From the NCBI RefSeq assembly GCF_042242105.1, contig NC_092019.1, positions 15,857,328-15,921,327 on the forward strand: DNA of 64,000 bases, read 5' to 3'. The stretch is from Pempheris klunzingeri (Eukaryota; Chordata; Actinopteri; Acropomatiformes; Pempheridae). The position numbers and the translations under genes were made by a program. Position 1 is the first letter of the stretch. Every line of letters starts with the position of its first letter. The notes below the pieces were generated by a model. The model did not search any database and was not told the DNA's origin. It saw only the letters and a list, made by a program, of their open reading frames with translations. Positions 30,865 through 43,742 of this stretch are shown here, in pieces.

Positions 30865-33800
30865 TCACGAGTGCTGCCTCAGTGCTTGTAGTCTTTCTTG
30901 ATGGATGGCTTTAGTTGCCTTTTCTGCGTCTTCATCAAGCGATTCTCGGATGCACCTTTTCAAATGGTCGATACCAAACCCAGTGGAGGCAGACACAGGA
31001 ACCACGTGTCTGAAGGTCATATGGTTCTTTGGTATCATGTCACCAGGCAACAGATTAGAGAACTCTGCAGCAAGGAAAAAACAACAGACTGAATATTGAA
31101 AATGTAACACAAAAGATTAAGCCATCATTTGTATTTATTATCGTCCTGTTAACACGTTACAGGCAACACAAATGGCTGTTTTGTGGTTATCCTGCTTCAT
31201 CTTTTGGGCTAACTGACTTACGTCTGTTTTGCTTTATGCTTTTATCTTTGCCATTGGTCTCAACTGTAACTGTTTTCCCCTTCGTCATCCAAACAGGTAA
31301 GATCTGCCCTCTGACTTCACCTTTGTAACCCTAAAGTACATCAAACTGATGCTATAATATTATCCTCACATAAAAGTACATTTCAGATGCATTCAAATAA
31401 ACAAAAATTTAATTCAGTAATTAAATAATAATATTACCAGGTAGGATAGCATTTAGCATCTTAGCATTTCACTAAATTTTCCTATTACATTAGTTTTCTT
31501 TGTTGTATCAGTAGGTCATAATTCCTTCAATGTTTAATGTTGGTTTCTTCTGACTGGTTATACATGTATTTGGAAAAGAGCAGCTGATTGAATCTGAAAA
31601 ATATTTTTTTTCTTTGCAGGAACAACCTAAAACATTATCTGATAGCAAATTTAAACCATCTAACAGGAGATTAATTAGCACCATGTTGTGTTTTTTACCT
31701 CATTAATGCATTTACTGATATCTCAACACAGACCCAAATGCATTCATAATTTTTGTGCATGTGCGGGAAAAGATGAGGCATTCAAATTTGAGGGGATTTA
31801 AATAGTGAGCCAGTTCATTTTGCCCAGGAACTTGTGAAAATTGAAGAAATTATTGAGTACTGCTTAGAAAAAAGCACTAACAACGTCCTGGTGGCCTCAC
31901 TAAGGCTGTTATGGGCCAAAGTCAATGAATTCTAACTCATTTCTTCCAGGTTTGTAAATGGTGCTGCCTGTAGGTGTGGTCAGAGCGGATGAGCCATTAC
32001 ATCACCATCATCATCCTCCTTTGACATCTGAACTGCTGCTAGCAGTCCACTAGGAGTCACATAATGATGTTTTGAGCTGAAATGTTTTTACATTTACTGC
32101 TGATTTCCATTCTGTACTCCTGAATATGACACGCTTGTCCTAACTGACATACGCCTCACATGTTCGTGGCATTAATCGAAGAGCAAAAGTTGTGTGTCAA
32201 AATATCAACAGTGTGCAGAGGTGGATTCATGGGGTTTAGATATTCTATGGTCCAAATGAGAAGTCTACCTTTAAATACATAGTTTCACTTTCATTATAAA
32301 TTCAGCTGAATTTCAAAATTATAAATCTAATGAATAATAAATAAAATAGTAAAAAAAAAAAAATTCAAATCTACCGTCTGGGTTTTGAAGCTGCTCCTTT
32401 AGCTCTGCTAGTTTGTCCTCGGCATCAGGCAGGTCCATCTTATTCAAAACCAGTAAAGCAGGCTTTGATACAAGCTCTTCTTTGTACAACTCCAACTCCT
32501 TGGGGTCGTGATGAGAGGAGGAGGAGGAGGAGGAGGAGGAGGAAAGGATGAAGAACAATGGCAATGGTAAAATCAATTCTGTGACTCTTAGGACTTAAGA
32601 GAGCTTTATTAAAGAAATCCTCTCATCTTTAAGCACATGAGTCGTTCATATAGTCGCCTCACCTTGGTGAGGAGTTGAACCGCTTCAAATGCCGTCCTAA
32701 ATGGTGTTTTACTTGCCAGCTGGAAACCGCAAACATCTACCTGCAGCCAGACAAAACATAACCACATTAAACTCCATCATCATCACATTATTCTGACCAC
32801 CATTATTTTGTGTCACTATCACTACAAACCACAAACAGCAGCTGCTTGGTCCTCTCCACATGTTTCAGGAACTTGTGGCCCATGCCTTTGTTTATGTGAG
32901 CCCCTTCAATCAGGCCCGGGAGATCAGCGACAGAAATCTACCAAAAGTAAAAAATGTTAGACCAGCCCTCAGTGTGAGTAAACCACTAAAACGAAACCAA
33001 ACCAATGGCCAGTCAAAGGGCAAAACATTACTATGCATTCCCATACCTGCTTGTAATCTTTATAAATCAGCCTACCAATCTCCGGCTTTAAAGTTGTGAC
33101 TGTGAAATAGCAAAGATTTTAGAAATTGAAGACTTTTTCAACTCAAACAGAAGTAAAATGCACAAATAAGAACACAAAAACTGAGTTTGTACATGTGGGC
33201 AGTATGATGTACTCACAGGCATAGCTGGCAATCTGAGGCGTGGCATTAGACATGATTGTCAAGAGGGAGGACTTTCCTGCATTTGGAAATCTGATCAGCA
33301 AGAGAAAAATCAGATATTTACAGAGAGATCTGTGCCAATTTGAGTCTCAGCTGAAATTAACCAATATGATTGTGTGTACTTCTGCTCTCACCCAACAAGG
33401 CCCACGTCTGCGATAAGTTTGAGGTCCAGCCTGATGTGTTTGGCCTTGCCCTTACTGGGCTCAAACGCAGAGTACATAGAGCCTCCGTGTCCTCCTTCTG
33501 CCACCATCACACGATCACCCTCATTATTCAGGTCACCTTAGAGAGCGGATGGTTGAAAAATGAGGCCAAGTTTCTACTCCAACATCAATTGGCTATTCTA
33601 CTCCTATCTGATTACTGATACTCTACTTTGAATGCCAAAATGATTGTTCTTTATAAACTCAACTAAAAATGCAGGGTAGTTTAAAGCAAAATAGTGGCTC
33701 TACTAGGAGGTTAAATTGCAAAGCTGCAAAACTGACTGCTCTGATCATGCATTGTACAAAATGGGGGGGCGGGGGGCATTACAAAAAACATTTCACATAC

Positions 33801-35176
33801 CAAGATTTTTGCCATCATCAGTGGTGACAGTGATACCAACAGGTGCAAAGATCTCCTCATCCTTTCCCCTCTCTCCTTTCAATGCTTTGACACTGTCAAT
33901 AAGTAAAATTCACAACACACTAAATAGATAAAACAGCTCTGGCTGACAGAGTATCTATTATTAGCATGTTTGAGAATCTCAGACAAACATAAATCACCAA
34001 CAGATGTCTGTGATTGGTGAATGATAGCCAATACTGGACAACAGATATTCTGAAAATAGAAAACTTATGGTTGTATTTGTAGAAACTAACCTGCTGTTGG
34101 CTCCTGCGCCGCCAATAAAACGTTTTTGGGGGTACTTGTCTTTGATCCTCTTTAAGCTCTCTTTCTTTGTAGCCACCACCCAAACATCTCCCCCATTTCC
34201 TCCCTTTCCCCCAAGACGGGGTAGACCCATGCCGCCACTGCCTCCACGGACGTACAGACGGAGGTTATCCACAAAGTTTCCGTACTGGAGGAGGCAGAAA
34301 AAGGACACTATAGTGATGAGATTCAAAATGCATCCAACATTTAGAGAAACTAACAATACAGTAAACAGGTAACCTGAACTAGTAAAATATTTACATTTTT
34401 ACCAACAATATTTACTGACATGTGGCAGTGATGTGAGAAAGAAAAGACAGGAAGAAGGAAATAAGGTAATAGGATAGGATCTTTGAGTATCTCAATAAAA
34501 ACACTTTCACAGAGTTTGAGCTGGGAGTTGCTCACCCAGGTTTAATTCTAACATTGCATCTAATATTGACACACTATTCAACATCATAAAACAAAAGGTA
34601 TTCACTGCAATTTTAAAAAGGAGGATAGAATATGTTATGAGAAACTTGGAGGAGTAAGGTTATAATACTAGCAACATTGTGTTGTTGTGTTTGTGTGTTT
34701 TTTTTTTAGTACTGCTAATAAATTAGGTATTGGTAAGTGAAAATGTTATCTGGTCACCTGGACTCCAGAGTTTTTACTCTCTTCTCATCAAAGATCACAA
34801 CTGAAATAAGTTTAGGACTTTAGATCTACTTCTCATTATGCCAAATAAACTATAGAGGTCTTGTTTGACTTTTATGGTGCTTTGAACTGTAACATGGGAT
34901 TATGTTGACAGACTGCTATTCTGGCCAAGATCAAAAAAAAGCTTCACATTTAACTCACAAGGCAAAATGAGCTTATAGTCCTTCATCACCAAGACCAAGT
35001 TAGTCCATGTTGACATTTTGACAGTGAGCTAGTTAGCATGAGCCTGCCCCACAGCTAGCTAACAGTTAGCCAATGTCACCATTAGAATTGTTCAATAAAA
35101 AATGTCCTCATCAGATTAAATTGTGATATGACACGGTGCTTACCTTCCGGAGGCAGATTCTACTGAGCTGGACCAT
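30865..35176 (-). CDS. gtpbp10: GTP-binding protein 10 (Obg family), 10 exons
   Basis: Mitochondrial Obg-type GTPase; in mammals it acts in assembly of the large mitoribosomal subunit. Exons: 35176-35144, 34284-34091, 33892-33801, 33536-33392, 33290-33217, 33099-33047, 32937-32830, 32740-32663, 32498-32375, 31064-30865; 366 residues (human 387). The start [11 protein letters not shown] matches human MVHCSCVLFRK. The Gly-rich Obg domain follows ([20 protein letters not shown], ~25-45). GTPase motifs: G1 GFPNAGKSS ~155-163, TTLKPE, G3 DLPGL ~202-206, G4 NKMD ~278-281, G5 SAS ~325-327. All key nucleotide-binding residues are present. The gene is convergent with adam22 and its 5' end faces an ETS/CCAAT-type promoter. 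The C-terminus is shorter than in human, ending RLQALRQHS. Confidence 0.96.
32516..32542 (-). repeat. gtpbp10: Trinucleotide tract forming the pyrimidine tract of a gtpbp10 acceptor
   Basis: (GAG/GGA)n on plus is (TCC)n on minus. It lies 20-45 bases before the acceptor CCCCAAG|GAG of the exon encoding ELELYKEE, so the polypyrimidine tract is largely a length-variable simple repeat. Confidence 0.85.
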
Positions 35177-35267
35177 GTTCAGAGGCGTTTATTGCCACCT
35201 TTTGAGTTGTTGTCATAGATCTATTAGTTGTTGACTGAGCTAGCGGTTAGCTAACATGCGTTTGTAT

Positions 35268-35312
35268 GGAGGACCGGAAGCGGAAGTTTCTCTCAGCTGA
35301 TTGGACAATGTG
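35268..35312 (-). promoter_or_regulatory. gtpbp10: gtpbp10 core promoter with ETS and CCAAT motifs
   Basis: About 100 bases upstream of the gtpbp10 ATG are two overlapping ETS cores (ACCGGAAGCGGAAGT, 35273-35287) and, 12 bases on, ATTGG (a CCAAT box on minus). This TATA-less ETS/NF-Y pattern is typical of housekeeping and nuclear-encoded mitochondrial genes. Motifs were read by eye; no binding data. Confidence 0.5.
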
Positions 35313-36282
35313 ACAAAGAGGCGGGACTTCACAGGGCTGAGTGACAGCTGCTGCTACTCCAGTTCAGGACAAAGCACTGACTCATCACTCATGTTGACAT
35401 ACAAACAAAGAATTACACAAAAAATACACGAGGTGTTAGCCTCTGAAAATACAAAAAAAATTCATTGACATTTGTGATATTGCATCCCCAGATAAACTGC
35501 ACATTTCATTTACCTAATATTTCAAATATATGGCTTATAAACAGTGCATAGGAGCAGCTCTGTCAGACTGAGCTTCCCATCTAATAAAAATGTTTAATTA
35601 CATCAGTTGTGAAATATCAAAATTGACTACAGTTATGTCATTTTGTCAGGTGGAAATCATATCAGCATTACTTGGTGCCTTCCTTTCACTGAAAGTTATT
35701 CTTTTTCTTCCATTTTGTCCACTCATTGGAAATTACAGTTTATGTAATTATGTTGGTGTAAGACAAAATACACAAAACATTTTTTGTTCACTGACAAAGC
35801 ATAAAAACTACCTTTTTTCAACATACAGCATAATTCTTGTAGTTTTTACACGTAAAATGGTAGAGCCTGAGGGTGGCAACAAGTGTGCACACTCAATAGA
35901 TTACCTCCAGGGACATTCATTGTCCTCAGAGGACACAAAATGATTCTGATGTCTTCTTTTCCTAGGGGCATACTGCATGAAAAGTAATAAGGTTAGTGAG
36001 CATATTTTTGCTCTCCAGAGGATGAACCATTTCCAGGATGGACAGCTACTTTTACGTAGGGCATTTTTCAGCTTCAGCTACCACAGGGCCCTGAGAAAAG
36101 CAAAATCACTAATCTGTAGTTAATTCTGTCAAACACTTGTATTGTGAGGTGTAAAACATTAGGACAGTGTACAGGATCACATTGGGGAGCTTCATTTGTT
36201 TGCATTCTGCATGACCAGACACAATGTTGTGCAACACTGAATTATCCTGAGCATGACTAAGATGTGAACACAGCATTTCTTT

Positions 36283-36508
36283 AATATAAAACTCTCCCCT
36301 TAGAGCCCAAAGCAGAGTGTCTGTGAGGATGCGGAGAGATGCGCTCATCTTCCGGGTCTCTTCTTTCTGTGAACGCGCCTGCCGGTGCACACCGAGATGC
36401 GCATGTGACGACAAAAGCAAGACACGTCTGAGACCTATCCCTCAGGCGACATCCACGGGCTGATCAGACCTGAATAAACCAGGTCTGCTCGGATTTTACA
36501 GCACGGAG
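36283..36508 (+). promoter_or_regulatory. osgin2: Candidate osgin2 promoter and 5' non-coding exon
   Basis: A TATAAAA word at 36285-36291 precedes a GC-richer stretch that ends in a strong donor, ACGGAG|GTGAGT, at 36508/36509. The next plus-strand acceptor of a supported gene is 39374 (osgin2), so this is the most likely untranslated first exon, with a 2.9-kb intron. Start and strand assignment are inference. Confidence 0.4.

Positions 36509-36512
<4 letters not shown>

Positions 36513-36553
<41 letters not shown>
36513..36553 (+). repeat. (GT)n microsatellite abutting a splice donor
   Basis: About 20 GT units start inside the donor GTGAGTGTGTG of the candidate osgin2 5' exon. Confidence 0.9.
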
Positions 36554-36554
<1 letters not shown>

Positions 36555-36559
36555 TGACG

Positions 36560-39370
36560 AGAGAGAGGCTGGCTTATTATCTCATGCAAGACCAGAGTTG
36601 GATAGGTCCTCCCACCGGTGTCTGCCTATTTATACGCTTAAACCCGCTGCCGTGGGTCGTGATAACAGGACGCGACTGGGAGACTGAGATACACCACAAC
36701 GCGGTAAGAAATCCTGTTGTTGGCCGAGTGTTGCGGATGGCCGTGAGTGTGTGATTGACCTAAATTATGCAATGATGGTGACACAGCCGCAGTCGCATGT
36801 GCTCCTTGTGCCTTATTGGATGCGGGCTGCAGGGACCGCAGCTCGGAGTCAGGAGTGTGGTGGGATCTGTGGGTCCATGAGGATGATGTGTGTGATGGGG
36901 CAACAGACTGAAACATCACTCAGGTCCTCCCGTAGTGCTGCAGCAGCCTCCACACATTATATATTTATATATTTATTTATACACGATCTGTTTGAAGTTG
37001 GCCCGATTTTGTAACTGACCTGAGGGCTGCTTCGTGCAAATTAGCCCAAGTTGCACAGATGGGGCTGTAGTTGTAGGCCTGTAAAAACCAAACGCACCTT
37101 TCAAACACAGTCAGAAAAAAAGAGCAATCCTGCTAAAAAAAAAAAAGAAAAGAAAAGAAATAGAAAAAAAGCAGTACATTTTCAAGCCTTGTTCCCACAT
37201 TAAGAACAAAAAGGCTGATGGATTTAAAAAAAAAAAAAAAAAAAAAAGTGGGCCTTCATTTTGTCAGTCTGAACGACCACACTGAACATTAAAGGTTTAA
37301 CATAAAGTTTCACTTGTTTTCCACATATTGCCCACAGTACTCAGTACACGATGTTCCAGAAAAGTATGGTCTGTCCATGCATGAAAAGGGCAGGAAGACA
37401 GTACAGCAAGACCCAAAAGTCAACTAACAACAACAATGAAGCCAATGTTTCTATTAATACCACATTTTAGCCTTGACTGGGCTGTGTTTTCCTCTCAGGT
37501 AAAGCAGTCTGGGTGATCTGCACTATAACGGTTGTTACTTTGGTTCTGAATGGAGTTTCATTAAACCTCAAAGCTTCAGTAAATAAAGCGCACAGACTTA
37601 TCCTCATTATTTACTCACCATAATCTCAAAACTATTCAATTGTACAGAGAAACAGGTATAAACAGCAAACCACGGGACAGCACTGTTGTTGCATCATGTG
37701 GTATTTACACCTGTGAAAGCATGTAATGCAACATCAGTAACTGATGTACTGAATGATACTGAATAATAGTCCCACTCATTGACGAGGACCAAATTTGCAT
37801 GTTCAGAGGATTCAATAACATCCAAACCATCCTAAACAAATACTACATGCTGCTGTGCGATTAATTAATCTTGTTTCATTTGCTGATTAAGACGTGAGAC
37901 ACAGTTGAAAGGTCCATGAAAAGCTCATGATTGGACCTTTAAACTGAGATTGTGTCACATATTCTCTTTCCAAGGTCTATAATGAACTTCCTTACTGAAC
38001 TACATACTTCTGTTTTGTAAACCATATGGGGTGACTTTTGTTATTTTGACCTGTTCTTTATTTTATGGGTAGAAAAAAATTGAGAAATAAAACTATAATC
38101 TATAAACCACATACAGTAAGGGACTCGTTTTGGTACACATTGATCTAAGTGTCTGCCAAGTTAAAGCTTTAGCAAAAAACTCCTAACACATTTTATGACT
38201 GTAAACACTGTGGAGTTTGTCAAATTGACCAGTGGCATGGAAATACCAGTATCAGCTTGCCAACTGGGGGCACACCGTTCTCCAAACAGGGGCACGCAAT
38301 GTGTGGAATCCCACTGCTTTCACTGAGAAGGGTAAACAAGCCAGCCACCAAAGACAACCCGGTTGGCTTACAGACACAGGTCAGACAGGGGGGTGCAGAG
38401 AGGGGGGTGGGGGCGCACGTGAAATGAGGCGGACTGTATTGGCAGCGGGGAGACATGGGAGTTTTAACAGGAGTGAGGAAGAGCTTTGGGATGCAAGACA
38501 AAGGAGGTGTGGGCAGTGTTTTGGTCAGTATGAAACAGGGGCAGGTGGGCACTGTTTGAGTGGCTGGTGGGTAGTGTTTTGGCGGGAGTGTTGTGTGGGA
38601 GTGTATGTGTGGTTGTAGTGGGTGGCTGGTGGGTATGAGAGGAGGAGCTCTGATGGTCTGGTCTGTCAGCATGCCAGGACCACATTCTCACCCTACTGCT
38701 GTTGAAAGGGGCGGTAAAGACATAAACAGGCCCAGTGGGATTAGGGCCCACTCGGAGGAGTGATCAGAGGGGATTTGCTGCCCGGCGGGCACACAATGGC
38801 ACTGTCGCGTAACACACAAACACGCGCTACACATGCTCAACAGCAACGTTTCACAACAGACCCGAGCCTACATAAATCTGATTAGAACTCCCTTTTGTTT
38901 GGGAAGCGGCACCGGGGTTAACAGAGGCTAGCCTCGCCGCGGGCCACGTTCGATAGGACAGGGGGTGTGTGGACGTTGGCGGGACGGCAAAGAGAAAAGC
39001 TGGGGTCACGTTGTGTTGTGGCAGGGTGTTTCCACGTGTGTGAAGCCCCAGACAGACAGGGAGGGTAATGACTGTGTGTGGAAGCACAATAACACGATGA
39101 ATAAAGGTTTTTTTCCCCCGTCCAGTGCGGGTGTTGTTCTGAGTTAGCCAATGACGGTGGATGGAGACAGGATCTAAGCTAACACGAGACAACAACAACG
39201 TTGGCAGACACAAAGACAGCAAGCCAGTTTGAGCCTGTTACAATAATCTGACCCAGAAACATGCAAGCAGTGGGGGTACGAGGCACAAATGGGCCTCTAC
39301 TGGTAGCTGAATATTAAATGGACGGCTGTAGAATTATCTAGAATTTCTTTCACATTTCTGTCATTCTTCC
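36560..39370 (+). other. Probable osgin2 first intron, no gene seen
   Basis: It contains a 22-base poly-A run (37226-37247), A-rich stretches and a G-rich segment at 38380-38640. Several overlapping open frames in the G-rich part (38220-38750, both strands) reflect composition, not conserved coding. Confidence 0.5.
37226..37247 (+). repeat. Poly-A tract
   Basis: Twenty-two consecutive A residues. No SINE or LINE body was recognised directly upstream. Confidence 0.8.
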
Positions 39371-39400
39371 TCAGTGCCGGCTCTGGCCCAGGCTGCAGCC

Positions 39401-41458
39401 ATGCCTCTTCTGGAAGAGACCACTCTGCAACAAGAGCCACCCACTGTCCCTGTGGTCATCATAGGTGAATGTTTTGCTCTGGTTTCACATTGTTTCTCCA
39501 CCTCAGCCATAATCATGAACACACAGCTTTTATTGCTGTGTTCTTCTTTATTATGCTAATCCACTTTTCCCCAAATCTGGGTCTGTTTTTAGGCAACGGG
39601 CCATCAGGTATTTGTCTGTCCTACCTGCTGAGTGGACACAAGCCCTATCTAGATTCGACAACTGTCCACCCAAACCCAATACTCTACAGGAAGTTGCAGG
39701 AGACCAAACACCTACCCATCACTGAACAGGTAAAAAAACAAACCAAAAAACTACAAATTCTTTGCTTAAAAGTACATATGGTCACTCAGATGTCTCTTGA
39801 TACAGGATCTGGAATATTTGAGTGAAGGTCTCGAGGGGAGGTCAAGGAACCCTGTCGCTGTGCTGTTTGACACACTACTGCACCCCGATGCTGACTTTGG
39901 CTATGAATTCCCCCCTGTCCTTCAGTGGAGGAGGGACAAGCAGCAGCACATCCCACATCTGGTGCTTGGGAGGGCAACACCTGGAGGTGCCTGGCATGTA
40001 AGCTACAAGGTTTAGTCTGCCACAACATTGCAATGATCCATATTTCCCTCCAATCATTTTATTTTTAACCTTCTCTTCTTCCTCAGGCAATGGAGGGCTC
40101 CATGCTGACTATTAGTCTGGGCATCTGGATGGAGCTTCCAGGGGTTAACTACAGAGATTTGACCAATGGGAAACGCAGGTACTGAGAGAGGACAAGGTTC
40201 ACAGCAAAGACGTGGCTCAGGTCTCAATTTAATTCTGTGCAACTCCTTCCCTCATTGTCCATCTCTTCTCTGTAGGGATGTAACCAGTGACAGAGCCACT
40301 CCAGAGGAGATCTCATCCTATTACCGTAACTATGTAAAGCTAAAGGGCCTGCAAAAGAACTTTGTTGACAACATCTACGTGACCTCTGTTCAGAAACTGT
40401 GCCGGGGCCACGAGGGGGAAGGTCTGGAAAATGAGCACACTGATCAAGGAGATGGAGGGGTGGGAGACGGTGGGAATGAAGGCTTCGAGGGTAATGGAGT
40501 TGAGTGTCTTAACAGTGGAGGCGGGGGGGCTCTTTGGGAAGTTAGGGGATACCAGCAGGTGCAGAACGACACGCATGTCCCCTTCTCTCTGTTTGCTGAG
40601 AATGTAGTCCTGGCCACTGGTGCATCCGATTCACCGGTTCGATTAGGTGTAGAGGGGGAGGACCTGCCATTTGTATTCCACAGCATCTCAGACCTGGGTT
40701 TGGCCATAAGTCGAAGAAAACTGGATATGAACTCCGATCCGGTTTTGATCGTAGGTGCCGGTTTAAGCGCTGCAGATGCAGTTCTTTGCTGTTGTAACAG
40801 CAACATCAGAGTGCTGCATGTCTTTCGTAAGAGTGTAGAAGACCCAGAGCTCATCTTCAAACAGCTGCCGAAGACCTTGTACCCAGAATACCACAAAGTC
40901 TACCACATGATGTGCTCTCAGACCTACACAAATGTGGCTCCCTCCTCTGCTTCAAACAGACCCCAGGCAGTTAGTATTGCCTCTTCAGTATGTGCCAAGA
41001 TGTGCCCAAAGCCCCAGCTTGCCGCAGGTAACACGGCTGGTAATGCCAGCATCAGCCTGTTTCCTGACTACACCAGTTTCCCAGAACACTGTGTGGTGTC
41101 CTTCCAGTCTGACATGAAGTGTTTGCTGCAGGGGAACAACTCCCTCAAGGCATTCAAGATCTCCATGGCCCTAGTGCTGATCGGGACCAACCCAAATTTG
41201 TTTTTCTTGAAAGGGCAGGGCCAGTACCTGGGTCAGGATCCAACAAAACCCATCTCCTGCAAGCAGAACCCCATTGACATCCACCCCTACACTTTTGAGT
41301 GTACCAAGGAGCCAGGTCTATTTGCTATGGGCCCACTGGTGGGAGACAACTTTGTTCGCTTTTTGAAGGGTGGCGCTTTAGGCATCGCCTCCTGTCTGCT
41401 GAAGAGACTCAAGAAGAAAGGGAAGCTCATCAGTAACGGAGGGAATAACTTCATTTGA
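39401..41458 (+). CDS. osgin2: Oxidative stress-induced growth inhibitor 2, five coding exons
   Basis: Flavin-containing-monooxygenase-like protein of the OSGIN family. Coding exons: 39401-39464, 39593-39729, 39806-39997, 40087-40178, 40276-41458; 555 residues. The start MPLLEETTL matches human OSGIN2 MPLVEETSL. FAD-type GxGxxG motif GNGPSG at 22-27; blocks DLEYLSEGLEGRS-NPVAVLFDTLLHPDADFGY, GGAWH-MEGSMLTIS, VLIVGAGLSAADAVLC (second dinucleotide motif, ~318-332), IFKQLPK-LYPEYHKVYHMMC and GPLVGDNFVRFLKGGALG are nearly identical to human. Two segments are longer than human: an acidic Gly-rich insert (~205-250) after the region YVTSVQKLC, and a Ser/Ala stretch (~380-415) after the MMCSQTY block. 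The upstream in-frame ATG at 40166 lies across an intron and is not the start. OSGIN1 fits less well. Convergent with nbn. Confidence 0.96.
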
Positions 41459-43671
41459 AAACATGATGATAAAAAGAGCAGTACACGTTGGTCGTAGAGC
41501 ACAACATTCAAGCGCTCCTACCAACAAGAGTTTAAATGTTTCAATCATTAATACAGTGTTTTCTCATCAGCTAGGGCATTTTTAAAACTTTGAGACCAAA
41601 AAGACAATGGATGTACACTAATTAGTTTCTAAAGAAACAAAAGACAGCTTTCAAGAGTCTTGTCTGACTTCATAAGAAGTCCCCAGAAGTCCAAGCTACT
41701 GTGTGCCAATGTTTTCTAGTCAATCTGTAACCTCAGAACTGAATGGGACCTTATTTTCATCAGGGTTATTTATTCTTTCACCATGTGTCTTTCAATACAT
41801 TTACTAACAACACTTAAACTGCTGTCCTGTCACACTTTAAGTCTTATTTTAGTCTAGCCTTTAGGAGAGAGAACTCTCACAAGTAGAGGACACTATGCTC
41901 CATGCAACCCACTCTTGTGTAAGTCATGGATACTCACAGGGCAATCTGTGGTCCCGCTTACAAAGCTAGGATCATATGATCTCTGGGTTATACAGCCTGG
42001 AGTGGTGAGTGTTTGCAATAGTGGACGAACACAAGATTGATTTCAGAAAGTGACATGACGAGTTCATGGATGAGCAATGTTAATGTTCCTGATAATTCTG
42101 AGCCTACCATGCTTTTTCTTTTCTTTTTTTTTTAAAAAGTTTTTAAACAGGATTCTTCGTTTAGCTGCTATTGTAGGTAGTTGGAGCCATATACCCAAAA
42201 AAGTAAGAAACGTCTAATAGATCTTACCTGTTCCTGGTTGGTAATAGTGTTACTGAAAGGCTTTCTATGCAAATGATTTCACTTGCAGATCTGAATGTAT
42301 TCTTGGGAACCCATTGCTAATTTTACTCTTTGGACTAAGCATAAGATATGGTCATTAAAGGATCATTCTGTTCTACATTTTTCTTCCGTTTATTAATTTA
42401 ATTAATTTAAATTACAAGATGAACATCTTCAGATAAGTTCTCCACTCTCCACTTTTGTTGAGATTTACATACAGAACAGCAAATTTTATAGCACAAGAGA
42501 CTACTTCATGCACACCGTCTTTTTCCGGATAATAATGTTTGCTGATTGTTTTGTTTGCACAGGTTTGACTTTCCAGATAAATTGTGAATGCCTCTGCCAT
42601 TTGGCAGCCAACTTTCCATTCTGTGACATGGAAACCTCACATCAAATTAACCCATGCTTTAAATTGTGTTGCCCCAAAATGATAAATTTATACAAAATAA
42701 AGATGGGCATGGCGTTCACAAAGAGAGTTCTATGATGGTAAAATATGATTTGAACGAAATAGGATTAACCAAGAAACACCAGTGTGGTCCTTTACCGTTA
42801 TCGTTGTAAGATAATTATGTTTTTTTTTTGCGGTAATTGCGTAATTAAGATAATTTATCTAGACCCCCACGGTTATAGCATTTATAGCAGATTCATTTTG
42901 GCGAGTCAGTGCCACCTCATATTAATCTAAACCCAAAATAGTTACACATGGAGAGAATGGATGGGCAGTAAAGCACACTTGCAAAGTACCCATTTTTACA
43001 ATCATACCATCCAAATAATTTGAATATATTTTTACAAACCAAATCTTATTATCCTCCCTGTATATTTCTAATTACATTATGCTATTTTCAACATTGCTAT
43101 CGCTGTGAAGGCAAGCCCCATCTTGAAAATATTCAAATCAACCTGTGTGCATGACTGGGGAATATGTACATTTTATATAGTTTATCACTGTTGTCGTATC
43201 ATAGGTTTGTCAAACATGGCGTATAAAACTAAACAGCAATTACCAGTCAGACTTCTACCACAACTGAGATACACCAACTAAGCAGGTTTGCAAATCATAC
43301 GATCAACATCAGATGGAGGACTTGTAGGGCTAATTTTTTTTGGTTGTTTTTTCATATTGCCTAACTCTAACTCTTCATGAGTGTATATATAAAAATTCTT
43401 CTTCCATTTTTTAAATACAGCTTCACGACAAAAAGCCAATATTGTTTTATTAAGTGCCAAATAACTTTAGACAGGTTGTGAGCAGTGACAGTAGCAATCT
43501 ATTCCTCATTTCTGCTATATATTCCTTCCTTTCAGTCATTTAAGTACATACGTTTCTTGTGTGCCGCTCACGCACAGCTCATGGTTTGTTTATTGTGATG
43601 TGACATACATTATCCATGTATGGAGACATTTTTCCTCAGCCCCCTTCAACACAATATAGTAGTCAGAGTAA

Positions 43672-43742
43672 GTGTTGGGGGTAATACATTAATAAATAAT
43701 ACGTTACTGTAGTCACATTACTTTTTTCGACTAACAAAGTAG
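43672..43742. repeat. Dispersed repeat fragment
   Basis: GTGTTGGGGGTAATACATTA followed by ATACGTTACTGTAGTCACAT and TACTTTTT is a diverged form of a fish repeat whose usual start is GTGTTGGGG-AACGCGTTAC. It is non-coding, within the likely osgin2 3' UTR. Confidence 0.45.

Noticed and set aside
38220-38751. Overlapping frames of 95-150 codons on both strands
   Set aside because: G-rich/C-rich DNA has few stop codons; frames on both strands at once with proline/threonine or glycine bias indicate composition, not coding.
40166-40275. An ATG at 40166 opening a 430-codon frame into the last osgin2 exon
   Set aside because: The first ~36 codons are intron: a good acceptor (CTGTAG) at 40275 and the preceding exon ending CGCAG|GTACTG restore the conserved protein, which starts at 39401.
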